DNA of 64,000 bases from Allobaileyella intestinalis (GCF_009695865.1 NZ_VUNB01000004.1:124001-188000); one strand, 5' to 3'; shown: positions 52,596 to 62,927, numbered from the stretch's first letter. Numbers and translations: made by a program. The notes: generated from the sequence alone by a model not told the origin.

Positions 52596-53190
52596 TTTCT
52601 TCTATAAATCCAATTATTTCGGGAGGAACCATGTTCTCCGTAATTCTGCCGGCTGAATAATTTCTTCTGATTTCTGAAGAAGCTGCGGCCATAGGTTTCA
52701 GATCAACAAAAGTAATATTTCCTTTTAGCTGGGATCGGTACTTATTGGCTTTTTCTATTGCAGCGCCGTAGTCAGTTCCCGGCCTTACACCTGTTATAAT
52801 CTTGTACTTTTCTATTATTTCTTCTCCTCTGTACCAGGAATCCAGGGTCATGAGAGAATCCAGGCCAAGGATGAAATACAGATCACAGCTGTATTTCTCA
52901 GAGAAATAAGATAACGTGTCCCATGTATAGCATGAGCGATTCAATCTGATTTCGTGATCGGAAAGTGAAAATGCAGGATTGCGGTGGAGAATCCGGCGTA
53001 TCATTTCGCATCTCATTTCTCCTGGTGTCACATTTGTGTTCTGCTTAAAAGGAGAAATATAGTTTGGCACAAATACCACCTGATCCAGATCAGCTCCTTC
53101 TGCAGCTGCTGAAGCAAGATTGATATGCCCTTCATGGACAGGATCAAAGGTTCCTCCAAATATTCCGATCCTTGGTAATGATGGTTCCAT
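52576..53190 (-). CDS. nadD: Nicotinate-nucleotide adenylyltransferase
   Basis: The 204-residue protein is NadD, which makes deamido-NAD from nicotinate mononucleotide and ATP. GIFGGTFDPVHEGHINLA holds the GxFDPxHxGH nucleotidyl-transfer motif (residues about 9-21), and SSSEIRRNYSAGR near the C-terminus is the conserved SSTxxR-like loop. It begins 6 bp after aspS ends and overlaps yqeK by 20 bp. With the nicotinamidase-like hydrolase at 18473 it belongs to NAD salvage and synthesis, though the two are far apart. Confidence 0.95.
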   Translation of the reverse strand: MEPSLPRIGIFGGTFDPVHEGHINLASAAAEGADLDQVVFVPNYISPFKQNTNVTPGEMRCEMIRRILHRNPAFSLSDHEIRLNRSCYTWDTLSYFSEKYSCDLYFILGLDSLMTLDSWYRGEEIIEKYKIITGVRPGTDYGAAIEKANKYRSQLKGNITFVDLKPMAAASSEIRRNYSAGRITENMVPPEIIGFIEENGLYKD

Positions 53191-53196
53191 GGCCAG

Positions 53197-54978
53197 TTAA
53201 TCATCCACCTTGGACAGCTGGAGACCCAGCTCGTTGAGCTGAGCACCATCAGCCTTACCAGGTGCTTCACATACAAGACACTGGGCATTCTGGTTCTTAG
53301 GAAAGGCAATAACCTCCCGGATGCTGGATTCACCCAGAAGAAGCATGACCATTCTGTCAAGGCCATAGGCCAGTCCTGCATGAGGCGGTGCACCGTACTT
53401 GAATGCTTCAATAAGGAAGCCGAATTTCTCTTCACACTCCTGGTCGGAAAGTCCCAGAGTATCAAACATCTTTTTCTGAAGCTTCCTGTCGTGGATTCTG
53501 ATTGAACCACCACCGAGCTCAACTCCGTTCAGTACTATGTCATATGCGTCTGCGTCCAGCCCCAGAATGTCTCCCTCATCAAGTTTGTGAAGCTGGTCCA
53601 GCTTTGGCTGTGTAAACGGATGATGCATAGCCTTGATGTTACCTTCATCATCTTCCTCGAACATAGGGAAATCAACAACCCAGAGGAAGTTGAAGACATT
53701 ATCATCCAGAAGACCCATCTGTCCTGCAATTCTTCTTCTCAGGAAACCGAGAGTTGCAAACACAACCTTTGGTCTGTCGCTGGCAATGAAGATGATATCA
53801 CCGTTCTGTGCTTTCATTCTGTCAGCAATTTCTGCCAGCTTTTCGTCATCGAAGAACTTGCTGACAGATGACTTGAAGCCATCTTCTTCCTTTCTGATCC
53901 AAACCAGACCCTTGGCACCATAGTGTTTGCATTCCTCAGTCAGTTTATCAACTTTCTTCCTTGAATATACTGACGAACCGCCTGTAATGCAAATGGCTCT
54001 GATATCTCCCCCTTCTTCAACGACCTTCTGGAAAACAGGAAATTCGCTGCCGGCAACAAGATCTTTGATGTCCTTCAATTCGAAACCAAAACGAGTGTCC
54101 GGCTTGTCGGAACCGAAACGCTCCATTGCTTCTTTATATGTAATCCGAGGGAAAGGAGTTTCAATATCCATTCCCTTGACTTCCTTCATCAACTTCTTAA
54201 GGAAGCCTTCCTGAATCTGGATTACATCGTCTGTATCAACAAATGACATTTCCAGGTCAATCTGAGTGAACTCAGGCTGTCTGTCAGCTCTCAGGTCTTC
54301 ATCTCTGAAGCACTTTGCAATCTGAAAATATCTGTCAGTTCCCCCTACCATCAGAAGCTGTTTGAACATCTGAGGTGACTGAGGAAGAGCGTAGAATGAG
54401 CCAGGGTTTACCCTTGATGGAACCAGATAATCCCTTGCTCCTTCAGGAGTAGGCTTAATCAGATCCGGAGTCTCTACCTCAGTGAAACCATTTTCGTCAA
54501 AATAGTCTCTTGCACACTTTGTTACCTTGTGACGGAAGGTAAGATTTCTCTGCATCTTGTGTTTTCTCAGGTCAAGATACCTGTATTTGAGACGGAGATT
54601 CTCATCTACGTTATCATCATCTTTGATATAGATTGGAGGAGTATCTGCTTCAGAGTATATTACAAGATCTTCTGCGAATACTTCGATATCACCTGTATCC
54701 AGATTAGGATTTCTGGAACTTCTTTCTCTTACAGTTCCTTTTACCCCGATAACGTATTCACTGCGAAGTGACCTGGCCTTGTCCAGCACCTCAGGGCTGC
54801 AGTTTTCATCGAAAGTAATCTGGGTGATGCCTGTCTTGTCTCTAAGATCTACAAAAACAAGAGCTCCAAGACTTCGCTGTTTTGCCACCCATCCGTTGAG
54901 AACAACCTGTTGCCCTTCGTCTTCAAGCCTAAGCTCTCCGCACATGTGGGTACGTTTGAAAAGTTCTGACATTTTCAA
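53197..54978 (-). CDS. aspS: Aspartyl-tRNA synthetase
   Basis: The 593-residue class IIb synthetase has an N-terminal OB anticodon-binding domain (VVLNGWVAKQRSLGALVFVDLRDKTGIT), motif 1 in the long helix after RNLTFRHKVTKCARDYF, motif 2 FRDEDLRADRQPEFTQID and motif 3 GLAYGLDRMVMLLLGESS, plus the bacterial GAD insert (about 285-420). This is the usual bacterial AspRS; the sequence alone does not show whether it also charges tRNA-Asn. It lies 56 bp after hisS, the classic hisS-aspS order, without a T-box leader in between. Confidence 0.96.
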   Translation of the reverse strand: MKMSELFKRTHMCGELRLEDEGQQVVLNGWVAKQRSLGALVFVDLRDKTGITQITFDENCSPEVLDKARSLRSEYVIGVKGTVRERSSRNPNLDTGDIEVFAEDLVIYSEADTPPIYIKDDDNVDENLRLKYRYLDLRKHKMQRNLTFRHKVTKCARDYFDENGFTEVETPDLIKPTPEGARDYLVPSRVNPGSFYALPQSPQMFKQLLMVGGTDRYFQIAKCFRDEDLRADRQPEFTQIDLEMSFVDTDDVIQIQEGFLKKLMKEVKGMDIETPFPRITYKEAMERFGSDKPDTRFGFELKDIKDLVAGSEFPVFQKVVEEGGDIRAICITGGSSVYSRKKVDKLTEECKHYGAKGLVWIRKEEDGFKSSVSKFFDDEKLAEIADRMKAQNGDIIFIASDRPKVVFATLGFLRRRIAGQMGLLDDNVFNFLWVVDFPMFEEDDEGNIKAMHHPFTQPKLDQLHKLDEGDILGLDADAYDIVLNGVELGGGSIRIHDRKLQKKMFDTLGLSDQECEEKFGFLIEAFKYGAPPHAGLAYGLDRMVMLLLGESSIREVIAFPKNQNAQCLVCEAPGKADGAQLNELGLQLSKVDD

Positions 54979-55034
54979 TACCTTCTCTCTTCCTCTATTA
55001 TGTATCTTTAATAACTTACCTTAATTCCCGGTCT

Positions 55035-56288
55035 TTAATTCCTGATGTGGCTGATGAGATCTTCTGTTGCCACGCTGGTCTGCTTCCCCGTTTCCATATC
55101 CTTAAGAGTAAGCATTCCAGATGATACCTCATCGTCTCCGATTACCACAGTGTATGCCGCACCAATCTTGTTTGCGTATTTCATCTGGCCCTTGAGATTT
55201 CTGTCATTTGCGTCAACAACAGCTCTGATGCCGCTGGTACGGAGCTTGCTCAGAAGTCCCATGGAAAAAAGTTTTGCTTCTTTGCCAATATATGCGATAA
55301 AGAGTTCAGGAGCCGTAGTTCCGCCGAACTGGTGGCCGTTCTGTTCCATGAGCATGAGAAGCCGTTCTTTTCCAAGTCCAAAGCCTACGCCTGGCATGTC
55401 AGGTCCACCCACTTCCTCAATAAGGTGATCATATCTTCCGCCGCCGCAAACAGTACCCTGGGCTCCTATTCTTGTGCTTACAAATTCGAAAGCCGTTTTC
55501 GTGTAATAATCCAGGCCGCGGACAATCTTGTCGTCTACTACGAAGGGAATATCCATAGCGGTCAGCATCTCTTTAAGTTCTTCGAATGCTTTTCTGCAGT
55601 CGTCGCAGAGATAATCAAGCATAACCGGAGCATCCTTTACAATCTTCTGATCTTCTTCAGATTTGCAATCGAGAATTCTCATTGGATTTGTCTCGAATCT
55701 GGACTGACATGTTTCACAAAGCTGGTGGAGGTGAGGTCTCAGGAAATCCTGAAGTGCTTTTTTATAAACTGGTCTGCACTCTCTGCATCCAACGCTGTTG
55801 ATGTGCAGTTCCACATCGGTTATTCCCATTCTTGTGAGAAAGTCATGAGCCAGAGCAATAATTTCGGCGTCAGCTGTTACGCTGTGAGAACCGAAAATCT
55901 CCACTCCGAACTGGTGAAACTCTCTGAGTCTGCCGGCCTGAGGCTTCTCGTATCTGAAGCAAGGCGTGTTGTACCAGTATCTTGTAGGCTGGGATTCAGC
56001 ATATTCCTTGCTTTCAATGAACGCTCTTACAGCTGGTGAAGTTCCTTCCGGTTTAAGAGTTATGCTCCTGTGACCGTGATCTTCAAATGTGTACATCTCC
56101 TTCTGTACAATGTCGGTAGTCTCTCCAACTCCTCTGTTAAAAAGATCTGTGCTCTCAAACATAGGAGTTCTGATTTCTCCGAAACCATACTCTCTGCAGA
56201 TTTCGGCAAATTTCTCTTCTATATACTGCCATTTGCCGGAATCTGAAGGCATAATATCCTTCGTTCCCTTTGGTGCTTTAAGTGCCAT
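55035..56288 (-). CDS. hisS: Histidyl-tRNA synthetase
   Basis: The 417-residue class II synthetase has motif 1 around the N-terminal helix (KFAEICREYGFGEIRTPMFE), motif 2 with TRYWYNTPCFRYEKPQAGRLREFHQ, the HisA motif VRGLDYYTKTAFE and the motif 3 region GGRYDHLIEE. A C-terminal anticodon-binding domain ends the protein. I set the start at the ATG at 56288, which has GGAGGAAG just upstream; the frame also opens at an ATG at 56300 that lacks a site. It lies 12 bp after hemZ and 56 bp before aspS. Confidence 0.95.
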   Translation of the reverse strand: MALKAPKGTKDIMPSDSGKWQYIEEKFAEICREYGFGEIRTPMFESTDLFNRGVGETTDIVQKEMYTFEDHGHRSITLKPEGTSPAVRAFIESKEYAESQPTRYWYNTPCFRYEKPQAGRLREFHQFGVEIFGSHSVTADAEIIALAHDFLTRMGITDVELHINSVGCRECRPVYKKALQDFLRPHLHQLCETCQSRFETNPMRILDCKSEEDQKIVKDAPVMLDYLCDDCRKAFEELKEMLTAMDIPFVVDDKIVRGLDYYTKTAFEFVSTRIGAQGTVCGGGRYDHLIEEVGGPDMPGVGFGLGKERLLMLMEQNGHQFGGTTAPELFIAYIGKEAKLFSMGLLSKLRTSGIRAVVDANDRNLKGQMKYANKIGAAYTVVIGDDEVSSGMLTLKDMETGKQTSVATEDLISHIRN

Positions 56289-56300
56289 TTCTTCCTCCAT

Positions 56301-57728
56301 CTATTTTTTATCAGAATCATGGGTTCCCGTAAAATACTGATCTTTGCGCTTTAGTATCTCTTCAAACCGCTCTGTGTAGATTCTGAAATTACTTACGTTC
56401 GCAACTCTTTCCAGACCATCTCTTTCAGGAAAATAAATCTTCCCTATGGCTCCGGCGCCAAGAGCAATAATGGTCTGTTTTTCTTCCATTATCCGGATGT
56501 TGTAAATTGAATGAGTTCCGGGCTTACACCATCCAACATTCTCGTGACCGCCGGTTTGATGCTTCTGACGATAAATATAATATGGCAAATATCCGGAATC
56601 GTAAAGCATACGACTCCCTTTTTCCAGCATAGAAGTAACAAGTCGTCCTTTTTCTCTGAAATATTCCGGATCCTGCTGCTTCAGCCTTGAACCGTGTTTT
56701 ACCGACAGGGTGTGAATCGTTATATTTGATGCACCCAGTTCGATTATTTCCTGAAGGCTTCTTGTAAAATCTTCTGCCGTTTCTTCCGGAAGGCCTGCGA
56801 TTAAATCGGAATTTATGGTTTTAAATCCGGTTTTCTCAGCAATTTTGAACGCTTCTCTTATCTGTTCCGGTCCGTGAGACCTTCCAATTAGTTCCATGGT
56901 TCTCTTTTTCATGGACTGAGGATTAATGCTGATTCTGTCGATGCCCAGGGATTTAATAACATCCATTTTTTCCTGGGTTATGGTATCAGGCCGCCCCGCT
57001 TCTACAGTAAACTCGATGGACCCCGGTTCTATACGAAAATTGTGGTAAACAGAGGTGATCAGTCTTTCAAGTTGTTCAGGGTTTAGGGTAGTAGGAGTTC
57101 CTCCTCCTATGTACACTGACTCAAGCTTTCTTCCTGCCTGTTTGTATTTACTGCCAGTGTATTCTATTTCTCTGATCAGGTTGTCCAGATATGTTTCTAT
57201 TTCCCCGGCAGTTCCGATATTAGAAGCAAAGGAGCAATAGGAACATCTTGTGGGACAGAACGGAATACCTACATAGAGTGAATCCTCACAGGTATCTGGT
57301 GCAGGAACGTTGTCCAGCTGGTACCGAAGGATATCCATTAGAAGATCCAGCTTGGAATCCGAAATGAGATACATATCCTTCATTTCAGCCCTGGTTTTTC
57401 CTATCTTTTGATCTGTTGTTTCATCGCCAGAAGAAAGAGAGAGGGCAATTTGAAAAGCAAGTTTCAAAGGCCTTACTCCCGTTAAAGTTCCCCATGGCAT
57501 TTCAGCCCCTGTAATATCAGATAAAACCCAGTAAAGTTTTCTCTTAATCTCTTCTCGGCCCTGACTGCCGCTGCTGTTGAATAAGTAGCTGTTTTCCCCA
57601 AGCAGACTGGAATTTATGCCGGGACTGTTAAAGGGAATGACCTCAAATTGATGATCATCCATAAACAGCCGGCAAAGCTCGGCAAAATGGTATTCGTTCT
57701 TGATTCCGTTTATGTAAAATCTATACAA
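56301..57728 (-). CDS. hemZ: Oxygen-independent coproporphyrinogen III oxidase-like HemZ (radical SAM)
   Basis: The 475-residue protein has an N-terminal HemZ-specific region and then a radical SAM domain: CPTRCSYCSF supplies the CxxxCxxC iron-sulfur ligands, YIGGGTPTTL and the GLPEETAEDF glycine-rich segment bind SAM. HemZ of Bacillus is linked to anaerobic haem synthesis, but many proteins of this group are really HemW-like haem chaperones, so the activity is not certain. Its start overlaps the end of the MBL gene by 8 bp and hisS follows 12 bp after its end. No other haem genes lie in the window. Confidence 0.85.
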   Translation of the reverse strand: MYRFYINGIKNEYHFAELCRLFMDDHQFEVIPFNSPGINSSLLGENSYLFNSSGSQGREEIKRKLYWVLSDITGAEMPWGTLTGVRPLKLAFQIALSLSSGDETTDQKIGKTRAEMKDMYLISDSKLDLLMDILRYQLDNVPAPDTCEDSLYVGIPFCPTRCSYCSFASNIGTAGEIETYLDNLIREIEYTGSKYKQAGRKLESVYIGGGTPTTLNPEQLERLITSVYHNFRIEPGSIEFTVEAGRPDTITQEKMDVIKSLGIDRISINPQSMKKRTMELIGRSHGPEQIREAFKIAEKTGFKTINSDLIAGLPEETAEDFTRSLQEIIELGASNITIHTLSVKHGSRLKQQDPEYFREKGRLVTSMLEKGSRMLYDSGYLPYYIYRQKHQTGGHENVGWCKPGTHSIYNIRIMEEKQTIIALGAGAIGKIYFPERDGLERVANVSNFRIYTERFEEILKRKDQYFTGTHDSDKK

Positions 57729-58344
57729 AAGGGTTCATCCTCTTTTCTAATCCTATTGTAGTTTCAGGCCCGTGGCCTGGATAGACCAGCGTTTCGTCAG
57801 GTAACGAATAAAGTTTATTGGAAATTGATTCCATCAGCCTTTCTGTATCAGCTTCCGCCAGGTCAGTTCTGCCAACGCTTAGTCTGAACAGCGTATCCCC
57901 GCTGAAAAGCAGGCCTTCTGTATAGATACACATGCCTCCCGGAGTATGGCCGGGGGTTTTCATAAACCTGAGATCATGGGTTCCGAACTTAATCACCTGT
58001 CCATCTTCAACATAAATATCAGCCTCTACTGTAACCTCTTTGCCTGCAATAGATTTGGAATTGTTAAGCTCCGGATCTGTAAGGAAGTGCTTTTCATCGG
58101 AGGATGCAATAATCTTTGCTTCGGGATACAGGGCCGTATATTCTGAGATTGCTGCCATGTGATCTGCATGCCCGTGGGTAAGAATGATCATGTCCAGTGA
58201 ACCTGTGCTCCTGATTGCATTTATCAAATCATCATTTATGGTTCCCGGGTCTACAACTGCTGAAAGGCATTGATCCTGGTCCAGCAAAATATACGTATTC
58301 TCCATGAATATTCCGTTATCTGATCTCAGTACTTTAAGACCCAT
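57721..58344 (-). CDS. Metallo-beta-lactamase fold hydrolase (glyoxalase II-like, YqgX type)
   Basis: The 207-residue protein is an MBL-fold hydrolase: the metal motif THGHADHMAA (HxHxDH), then TPGHTPGGMCIY and FSGDTLFRLSVGRTDL with the metal aspartate, and the C-terminal YPGHGPETTI histidine. These are the glyoxalase II type ligands. YqgX of Bacillus is a related enzyme active in bacillithiol-linked methylglyoxal breakdown; the thiol used here is not known. It lies between rel and hemZ, overlapping hemZ by 8 bp. Confidence 0.9.
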   Translation of the reverse strand: MGLKVLRSDNGIFMENTYILLDQDQCLSAVVDPGTINDDLINAIRSTGSLDMIILTHGHADHMAAISEYTALYPEAKIIASSDEKHFLTDPELNNSKSIAGKEVTVEADIYVEDGQVIKFGTHDLRFMKTPGHTPGGMCIYTEGLLFSGDTLFRLSVGRTDLAEADTERLMESISNKLYSLPDETLVYPGHGPETTIGLEKRMNPFV

Positions 58345-58398
58345 AAATTCTTCCTCTTAAAATATGATATATATTTGTTGCGGTAACAGATAAATGTC

Positions 58399-60612
58399 CT
58401 ATGAGGATTTTGCTCTGAATACCTTCTCTATTCCTACAACGTTTCTCAATGCAATGAGAAGACGCTGCATCTGATGGGTTCCGGAAATAGATACTGTAAT
58501 AACAACTTTCACATAGTCGTCTTCTACAGGATTCATGTTAACTCCGCAAAGCCTTACATCCATATCTTCGCAGACTTTTGAAATATCGCTGAACATTCCT
58601 TTTCTGTCTGTTCCAAGAATGACAATGTCTGCGTAATAGGTCTGGCCTTCCTTTGGAGTCTCCCATTCTACTTCGATGAGCCTCCCCTTTTCTCTTTCTG
58701 GAAGATGGACGATGTTTGTACAATCCTTTCTGTGTACTGTAATTCCTCTTCCCTTTGTAATGAAGCCTATTATTTCATCTCCAGGCACAGGGCTGCAGCA
58801 TCTTGCAGTTCTTATGAGAAAACCTGATTCATCTTCCGAACCCTTTACGACAATAGCAGGACCATCTCCCGGGTCACGGCGAATGGTTTTGCGCTCTCTT
58901 ATCTCTTCTTCTTTCTTCTTCTGAGCTCTTTCATTATCGTCCAGATAGTACTCAATAAGTCTTGTTCCAATTTTGGAAAGAGCGCTGCCGCCTCCGGCTA
59001 TTTGTGAATACAGTTCATTGACGTTGTTCAGCTTAAAGTCTTTTACTGCTTTAAGAAGATAGGCGTTTTTAGCAACAAGTGCCGGATCATATCCCTTCTT
59101 CTTGATGTAGTTAGAAATACTGGTTTTTCCTTTATCAACGAAGTCCCCTCTGTCAGATTTCCTCAGCCATGTTCTTATCTTGGATCTGGCCTGGGAACTC
59201 TTCACAATGTTGAGCCAGTCTATGCTTGGACCGCTGGAATTTGCTGATGTAATTACTTCGATAATATCTCCGTTTGCAAGAGTATGATCGATAGTAACCA
59301 TCTTTCCGTTGACCTTGGCTCCTACACATCTCAGACCAACGTCTGTATGAATCTTAAAGGCAAAATCAAGAGGCGTGGATCCTGCAGGAAGGTCCACTAC
59401 ATCTCCCTTCGGAGTAAAGACGAATACCTGATTGTCAAAGAGGTCCATCTTCAGGGTCTCAAGGAATTCTGTAGAATCATCAGTTTCCTTCTGCCATTCA
59501 AGAGATTGTCTGAGCCAGGCCAGCTTCTGATCATTGTCATCTGCACTGGCCTTTCCGGTCTTTCCTTCTTTGTATTTCCAGTGAGCTGCAATACCGTATT
59601 CAGCGATACGGTGCATCTCATAGGTTCTGATCTGTATCTCAAAAGGATCCCCCTTATCATCAATAACAGTGGTGTGAAGGGACTGATACAGATTTGGCTT
59701 TGGCATTGCTATATAATCTTTGAACCTTCCTGGAATAGGTATCCACCGGGTGTGAACTGCGCCCAGAACTGCATAGCAGTCTTTAATTGAAGGAACTATG
59801 ATTCTCACTGCAGTGAGGTCGAAGATTTCATCCAGCTGCTTATGCTGCATTACCATCTTCTTATAAATACTATACAGGGATTTCCGTCTGCCCATAATGT
59901 CATACTCGATATCTGTTTTATCCAGTATCTTTCTGACTTCCTCTATGAGCCGGCCAACAACCTCGCCTCTCTCCTTTTCTTTTTCAGAAACCTTTATGGA
60001 AAGATCTTTGTATTCTGCAGGATGGAGATACTTGAGAGCAAGATCCTCCAGCTCAGACTTGATGCTGTAAATTCCCAGCCTTCCGGCCAGTGGAGCATAA
60101 ATTTCAAGAGTTTCCAGAGACTTTTCTTCCCTCTTCTTAGGTACCATGTATTCCAGAGTCCTCATGTTGTGAAGCCGGTCAGCCAGCTTGATTATGAGGA
60201 CTCTGATGTCCTTTGACATGGCAAGGAACATTTTCCTGAAGTTCTCTGCCTGCAGTTCTTCCTTTGAATCGTATTTGATATTTCCCAGTTTTGTGACGCC
60301 GTCAACAAGAAGAGCAATGTCTTCGTTGAAATCCTCAATTAACTGCTCTCTTGTGTAATCTGTGTCCTCTACTACGTCGTGAAGCAGTCCGCTGACTATA
60401 GTTTCGCTGTCCATTCCGAATTCTGCCAGAATTTTGGCAACAGCAATAGGATGGATAATGTAAGGCTCACCGCTTTTGCGGAACTGGCCGGCGTGCTGTT
60501 TACTGGCTAATTCAAAGGCCTTCACTATTATCGGATCATCGTACTTATAGCTGATCTTTTTTAGATCATTAATAAACTGTTCAGTTGTAGGCTCCGAGTA
60601 CTGATTACCCAT
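58399..60612 (-). CDS. rel: Bifunctional (p)ppGpp synthetase/hydrolase Rel
   Basis: The 737-residue protein has the whole Rel/Spo order: an HD hydrolase domain (H78-D79 in LLHDVVEDT), the synthetase domain (GRRKSLYSIYKKM and VRIIV with later RFKDYIAMPKPNLYQSLHT), a TGS domain (VFTPKGDVVDLPAGSTPLDFA), a zinc/helical region and a C-terminal ACT domain. It makes (p)ppGpp on starved ribosomes and degrades it otherwise. The intact HD motif indicates that hydrolysis is kept. The ATG at 60612 (after GGGAG) is preferred over a TTG at 60624. It follows secDF by 26 bp. Confidence 0.95.
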   Translation of the reverse strand: MGNQYSEPTTEQFINDLKKISYKYDDPIIVKAFELASKQHAGQFRKSGEPYIIHPIAVAKILAEFGMDSETIVSGLLHDVVEDTDYTREQLIEDFNEDIALLVDGVTKLGNIKYDSKEELQAENFRKMFLAMSKDIRVLIIKLADRLHNMRTLEYMVPKKREEKSLETLEIYAPLAGRLGIYSIKSELEDLALKYLHPAEYKDLSIKVSEKEKERGEVVGRLIEEVRKILDKTDIEYDIMGRRKSLYSIYKKMVMQHKQLDEIFDLTAVRIIVPSIKDCYAVLGAVHTRWIPIPGRFKDYIAMPKPNLYQSLHTTVIDDKGDPFEIQIRTYEMHRIAEYGIAAHWKYKEGKTGKASADDNDQKLAWLRQSLEWQKETDDSTEFLETLKMDLFDNQVFVFTPKGDVVDLPAGSTPLDFAFKIHTDVGLRCVGAKVNGKMVTIDHTLANGDIIEVITSANSSGPSIDWLNIVKSSQARSKIRTWLRKSDRGDFVDKGKTSISNYIKKKGYDPALVAKNAYLLKAVKDFKLNNVNELYSQIAGGGSALSKIGTRLIEYYLDDNERAQKKKEEEIRERKTIRRDPGDGPAIVVKGSEDESGFLIRTARCCSPVPGDEIIGFITKGRGITVHRKDCTNIVHLPEREKGRLIEVEWETPKEGQTYYADIVILGTDRKGMFSDISKVCEDMDVRLCGVNMNPVEDDYVKVVITVSISGTHQMQRLLIALRNVVGIEKVFRAKSS

Positions 60613-60638
60613 ATTATCTCCCAATAATCACGAAAATA

Positions 60639-62927
60639 TTATTTTACTATTCCTTCGTTTTCTCTTCTGGCTTTTTCCCTGGCTCTGTTTTTCTGTTTCT
60701 GCCTGTCTCTCTTTTCCTTGTCCTCAACATATTTAGAACGCGTCCCCTTCTTAGTCATTTCGTAGTACAGAGGGCTGCACAGGAAAATAGATGAGTAAGT
60801 TCCGCAGATTACGCCGATCATCAAAGGTATGAGGAATTCCCTCAGCTGTGATGATACGAGAACAAACAAAGGAATCATTACTACGATTGTTGTAAGAGAA
60901 GTCATTATGGACCTGGACAGAGTCTGATTAATACTGTCATCAATCATCTTCTCCCGTTCTTTCCTCTTGTAAAATTGAGTGTTCTCTCGTATTCTGTCGA
61001 AAACTACGATTGTATCGTTAATGGAATATCCCACTACCGTAAGAATGCCGGCGATAAACGGATTGTTGATGGTGAATCCGAAAATAGCATATAAGGACAG
61101 TGTGACCAGGACGTCGTGTCCCAGACCTGCAACGGCTGCCAGTCCATATTGCCAGTTCTTAAATCTGAATCTTATGTAAATAAGCATGCAGAAAGTTGCA
61201 ATAAGCACTGATTTAACAGCATTGTGCCTCAGTTCTTTTCCTACTGTAGGGCCGAACTCCTCAGATGAAAGCACTGCATTTTTGCCAAGATGATATTTAT
61301 CTGAGATGGTATTGACAACAGCAGTACGTTCTTTAGTCTTCATGGCCTTGATGGTTCTGATGACAATCTGGTCGTTATCCTTGCCGGCGTACACAATTGT
61401 AGGATTCAGCTTATAGTCTTTTATTGTATCTTTAACCTCATCTATATCGACTTTCTTGCCCATGTCCAGCTGAATCATAGTTCCGCCGGTAAAGTCGATT
61501 CCGTAATTGAATCCCCTTATTCCGGTGAATACGATTCCGCAGATGATGATTGCGGCACTGATGCAGTAGAATATCTTCCTGTTCCTGATGAAGTGGAAGT
61601 ATCCATTTAACTGCATTTTCTTAGATCCATCTTCCTTGAAGCCGAAGTGTGTAATCGTTCCGAAAGTCCTGCTCTCGGCCATCAGATTTACGAAAACCTG
61701 AGTTACAAAAACAGCTGTGAATATAGATGCTACTGTACCGATCATCAGGGTAAGAGCAAAGCCTTTTACTGAAGTGGTACCGATAAGATACAGAACAAAG
61801 GCGGCAATCAGTGTAGTAGTCTGAGAGTCGATAACTGTTGAAAGAGCAGAATGGAATCCGGAGTCAACACTGACTCTTACTGACTTGCCTTTTGCTATTT
61901 CCTCCCTGATTCTGGTGAAAATAATTACGTTGGAATCCACGGCCATACCTATTCCAAGGATGATACCGGCAATTCCCGGAAGTGTGAGCACAGCACCGAA
62001 TCCGGCCATAACCCACAAAATAATCTCAACATAAAGGGCGAGAGCAATATCTGCGGCGACTCCCATGAAGCCATAAACCACCAGCATCATGATGAATATT
62101 ATGCCCAGACCTATTGCACCGGCCTTAATGCTCTTGTTAAGAGCATCTGCACCAATAGTAGCAGTCTCCACTGAGGAATTAACTTCTGTAAGGCTTGCTG
62201 GAAGTGCACCACCCTTGATAAGTGCTGAAGTATTGGAAGCCTCTTCTTTAGAGAATCCTCCTGGTCTGTAGATCTCGCAGCTCCTGCTGTCAATCTTCTG
62301 ATCTACATTAGGTGCGGAGATAATCTTATCGTCCAGCATTATTACAACTGATGTTGCTGGAACAAGATTTCCATCAGAGTCTTTCAGAACCGGGTTAACT
62401 GTTCCGGAAGCTGCTCTCTCCGTGCCCTTGGCAAAATCGTCAGTACCTTTAGAAGTAAAGTCCATGGTGATCTTATATCCACCATGATCCTGGTCAGTAG
62501 AGAAACCTGCGTTCTTTACTTCGTTACCGTTCATAACCAGAGTCCCATCGGCCAGCAGGAAACGGAGCTGGGCGGTCTTGCCAATCTGTCGTATGGCCTG
62601 ATCGGCATTGCTGATACCTGGCATCTCTACTCGGATCTTGTCACTTCCCTCGACAGCAACAGATGCCTCGGAAATACCCATAGCGTTAACTCTATTCTCA
62701 AGAACAGACTTTGTCTGATCCATAAGAGCAGCCTTGTCTTTGCCTTTAGCTTTAGTCTCAGCCTGCATCAACACATAAACTCCACCGTTGATGTCAAGAC
62801 CGTATTTCAGTTGATCCTTAAGCTTCTTGACAGAACCAATACCTGTAAAGGAAACTACTGCTCCAAATATGATCACCACAATAATCACAACAGCCAGGAT
62901 CTTGTTCTTTTTGTTCTGAGATTTCAT
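60639..62927 (-). CDS. secDF: Protein translocase SecDF fusion
   Basis: The 762-residue protein joins SecD and SecF in one chain, as in Bacillus. The first helix (IIVVIIFGAVVSF) is followed by a SecD extracytoplasmic domain (about 35-270) with the KYGLDINGGVYVLM start and VDQKIDS, then five helices with GIAGIILGIGMAVDSNVIIF. The SecF half starts near 440 and contains GFNYGIDFTGGTMIQLDM and GYSINDTIVVFDRIREN. It uses the proton or sodium gradient to complete export through SecYEG. I chose the ATG at 62927 (GAAAGGTGAA upstream) over an earlier in-frame start at 62963. A terminator and a promoter separate it from yajC. Confidence 0.94.
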   Translation of the reverse strand: MKSQNKKNKILAVVIIVVIIFGAVVSFTGIGSVKKLKDQLKYGLDINGGVYVLMQAETKAKGKDKAALMDQTKSVLENRVNAMGISEASVAVEGSDKIRVEMPGISNADQAIRQIGKTAQLRFLLADGTLVMNGNEVKNAGFSTDQDHGGYKITMDFTSKGTDDFAKGTERAASGTVNPVLKDSDGNLVPATSVVIMLDDKIISAPNVDQKIDSRSCEIYRPGGFSKEEASNTSALIKGGALPASLTEVNSSVETATIGADALNKSIKAGAIGLGIIFIMMLVVYGFMGVAADIALALYVEIILWVMAGFGAVLTLPGIAGIILGIGMAVDSNVIIFTRIREEIAKGKSVRVSVDSGFHSALSTVIDSQTTTLIAAFVLYLIGTTSVKGFALTLMIGTVASIFTAVFVTQVFVNLMAESRTFGTITHFGFKEDGSKKMQLNGYFHFIRNRKIFYCISAAIIICGIVFTGIRGFNYGIDFTGGTMIQLDMGKKVDIDEVKDTIKDYKLNPTIVYAGKDNDQIVIRTIKAMKTKERTAVVNTISDKYHLGKNAVLSSEEFGPTVGKELRHNAVKSVLIATFCMLIYIRFRFKNWQYGLAAVAGLGHDVLVTLSLYAIFGFTINNPFIAGILTVVGYSINDTIVVFDRIRENTQFYKRKEREKMIDDSINQTLSRSIMTSLTTIVVMIPLFVLVSSQLREFLIPLMIGVICGTYSSIFLCSPLYYEMTKKGTRSKYVEDKEKRDRQKQKNRAREKARRENEGIVK

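Noticed and set aside
54979-55034. Possible T-box leaders before aspS, and also before leuS (51603-51671)
   Set aside because: The gaps are too short and lack the specifier and AGGGTGG-type T-box core; only small hairpins are present.
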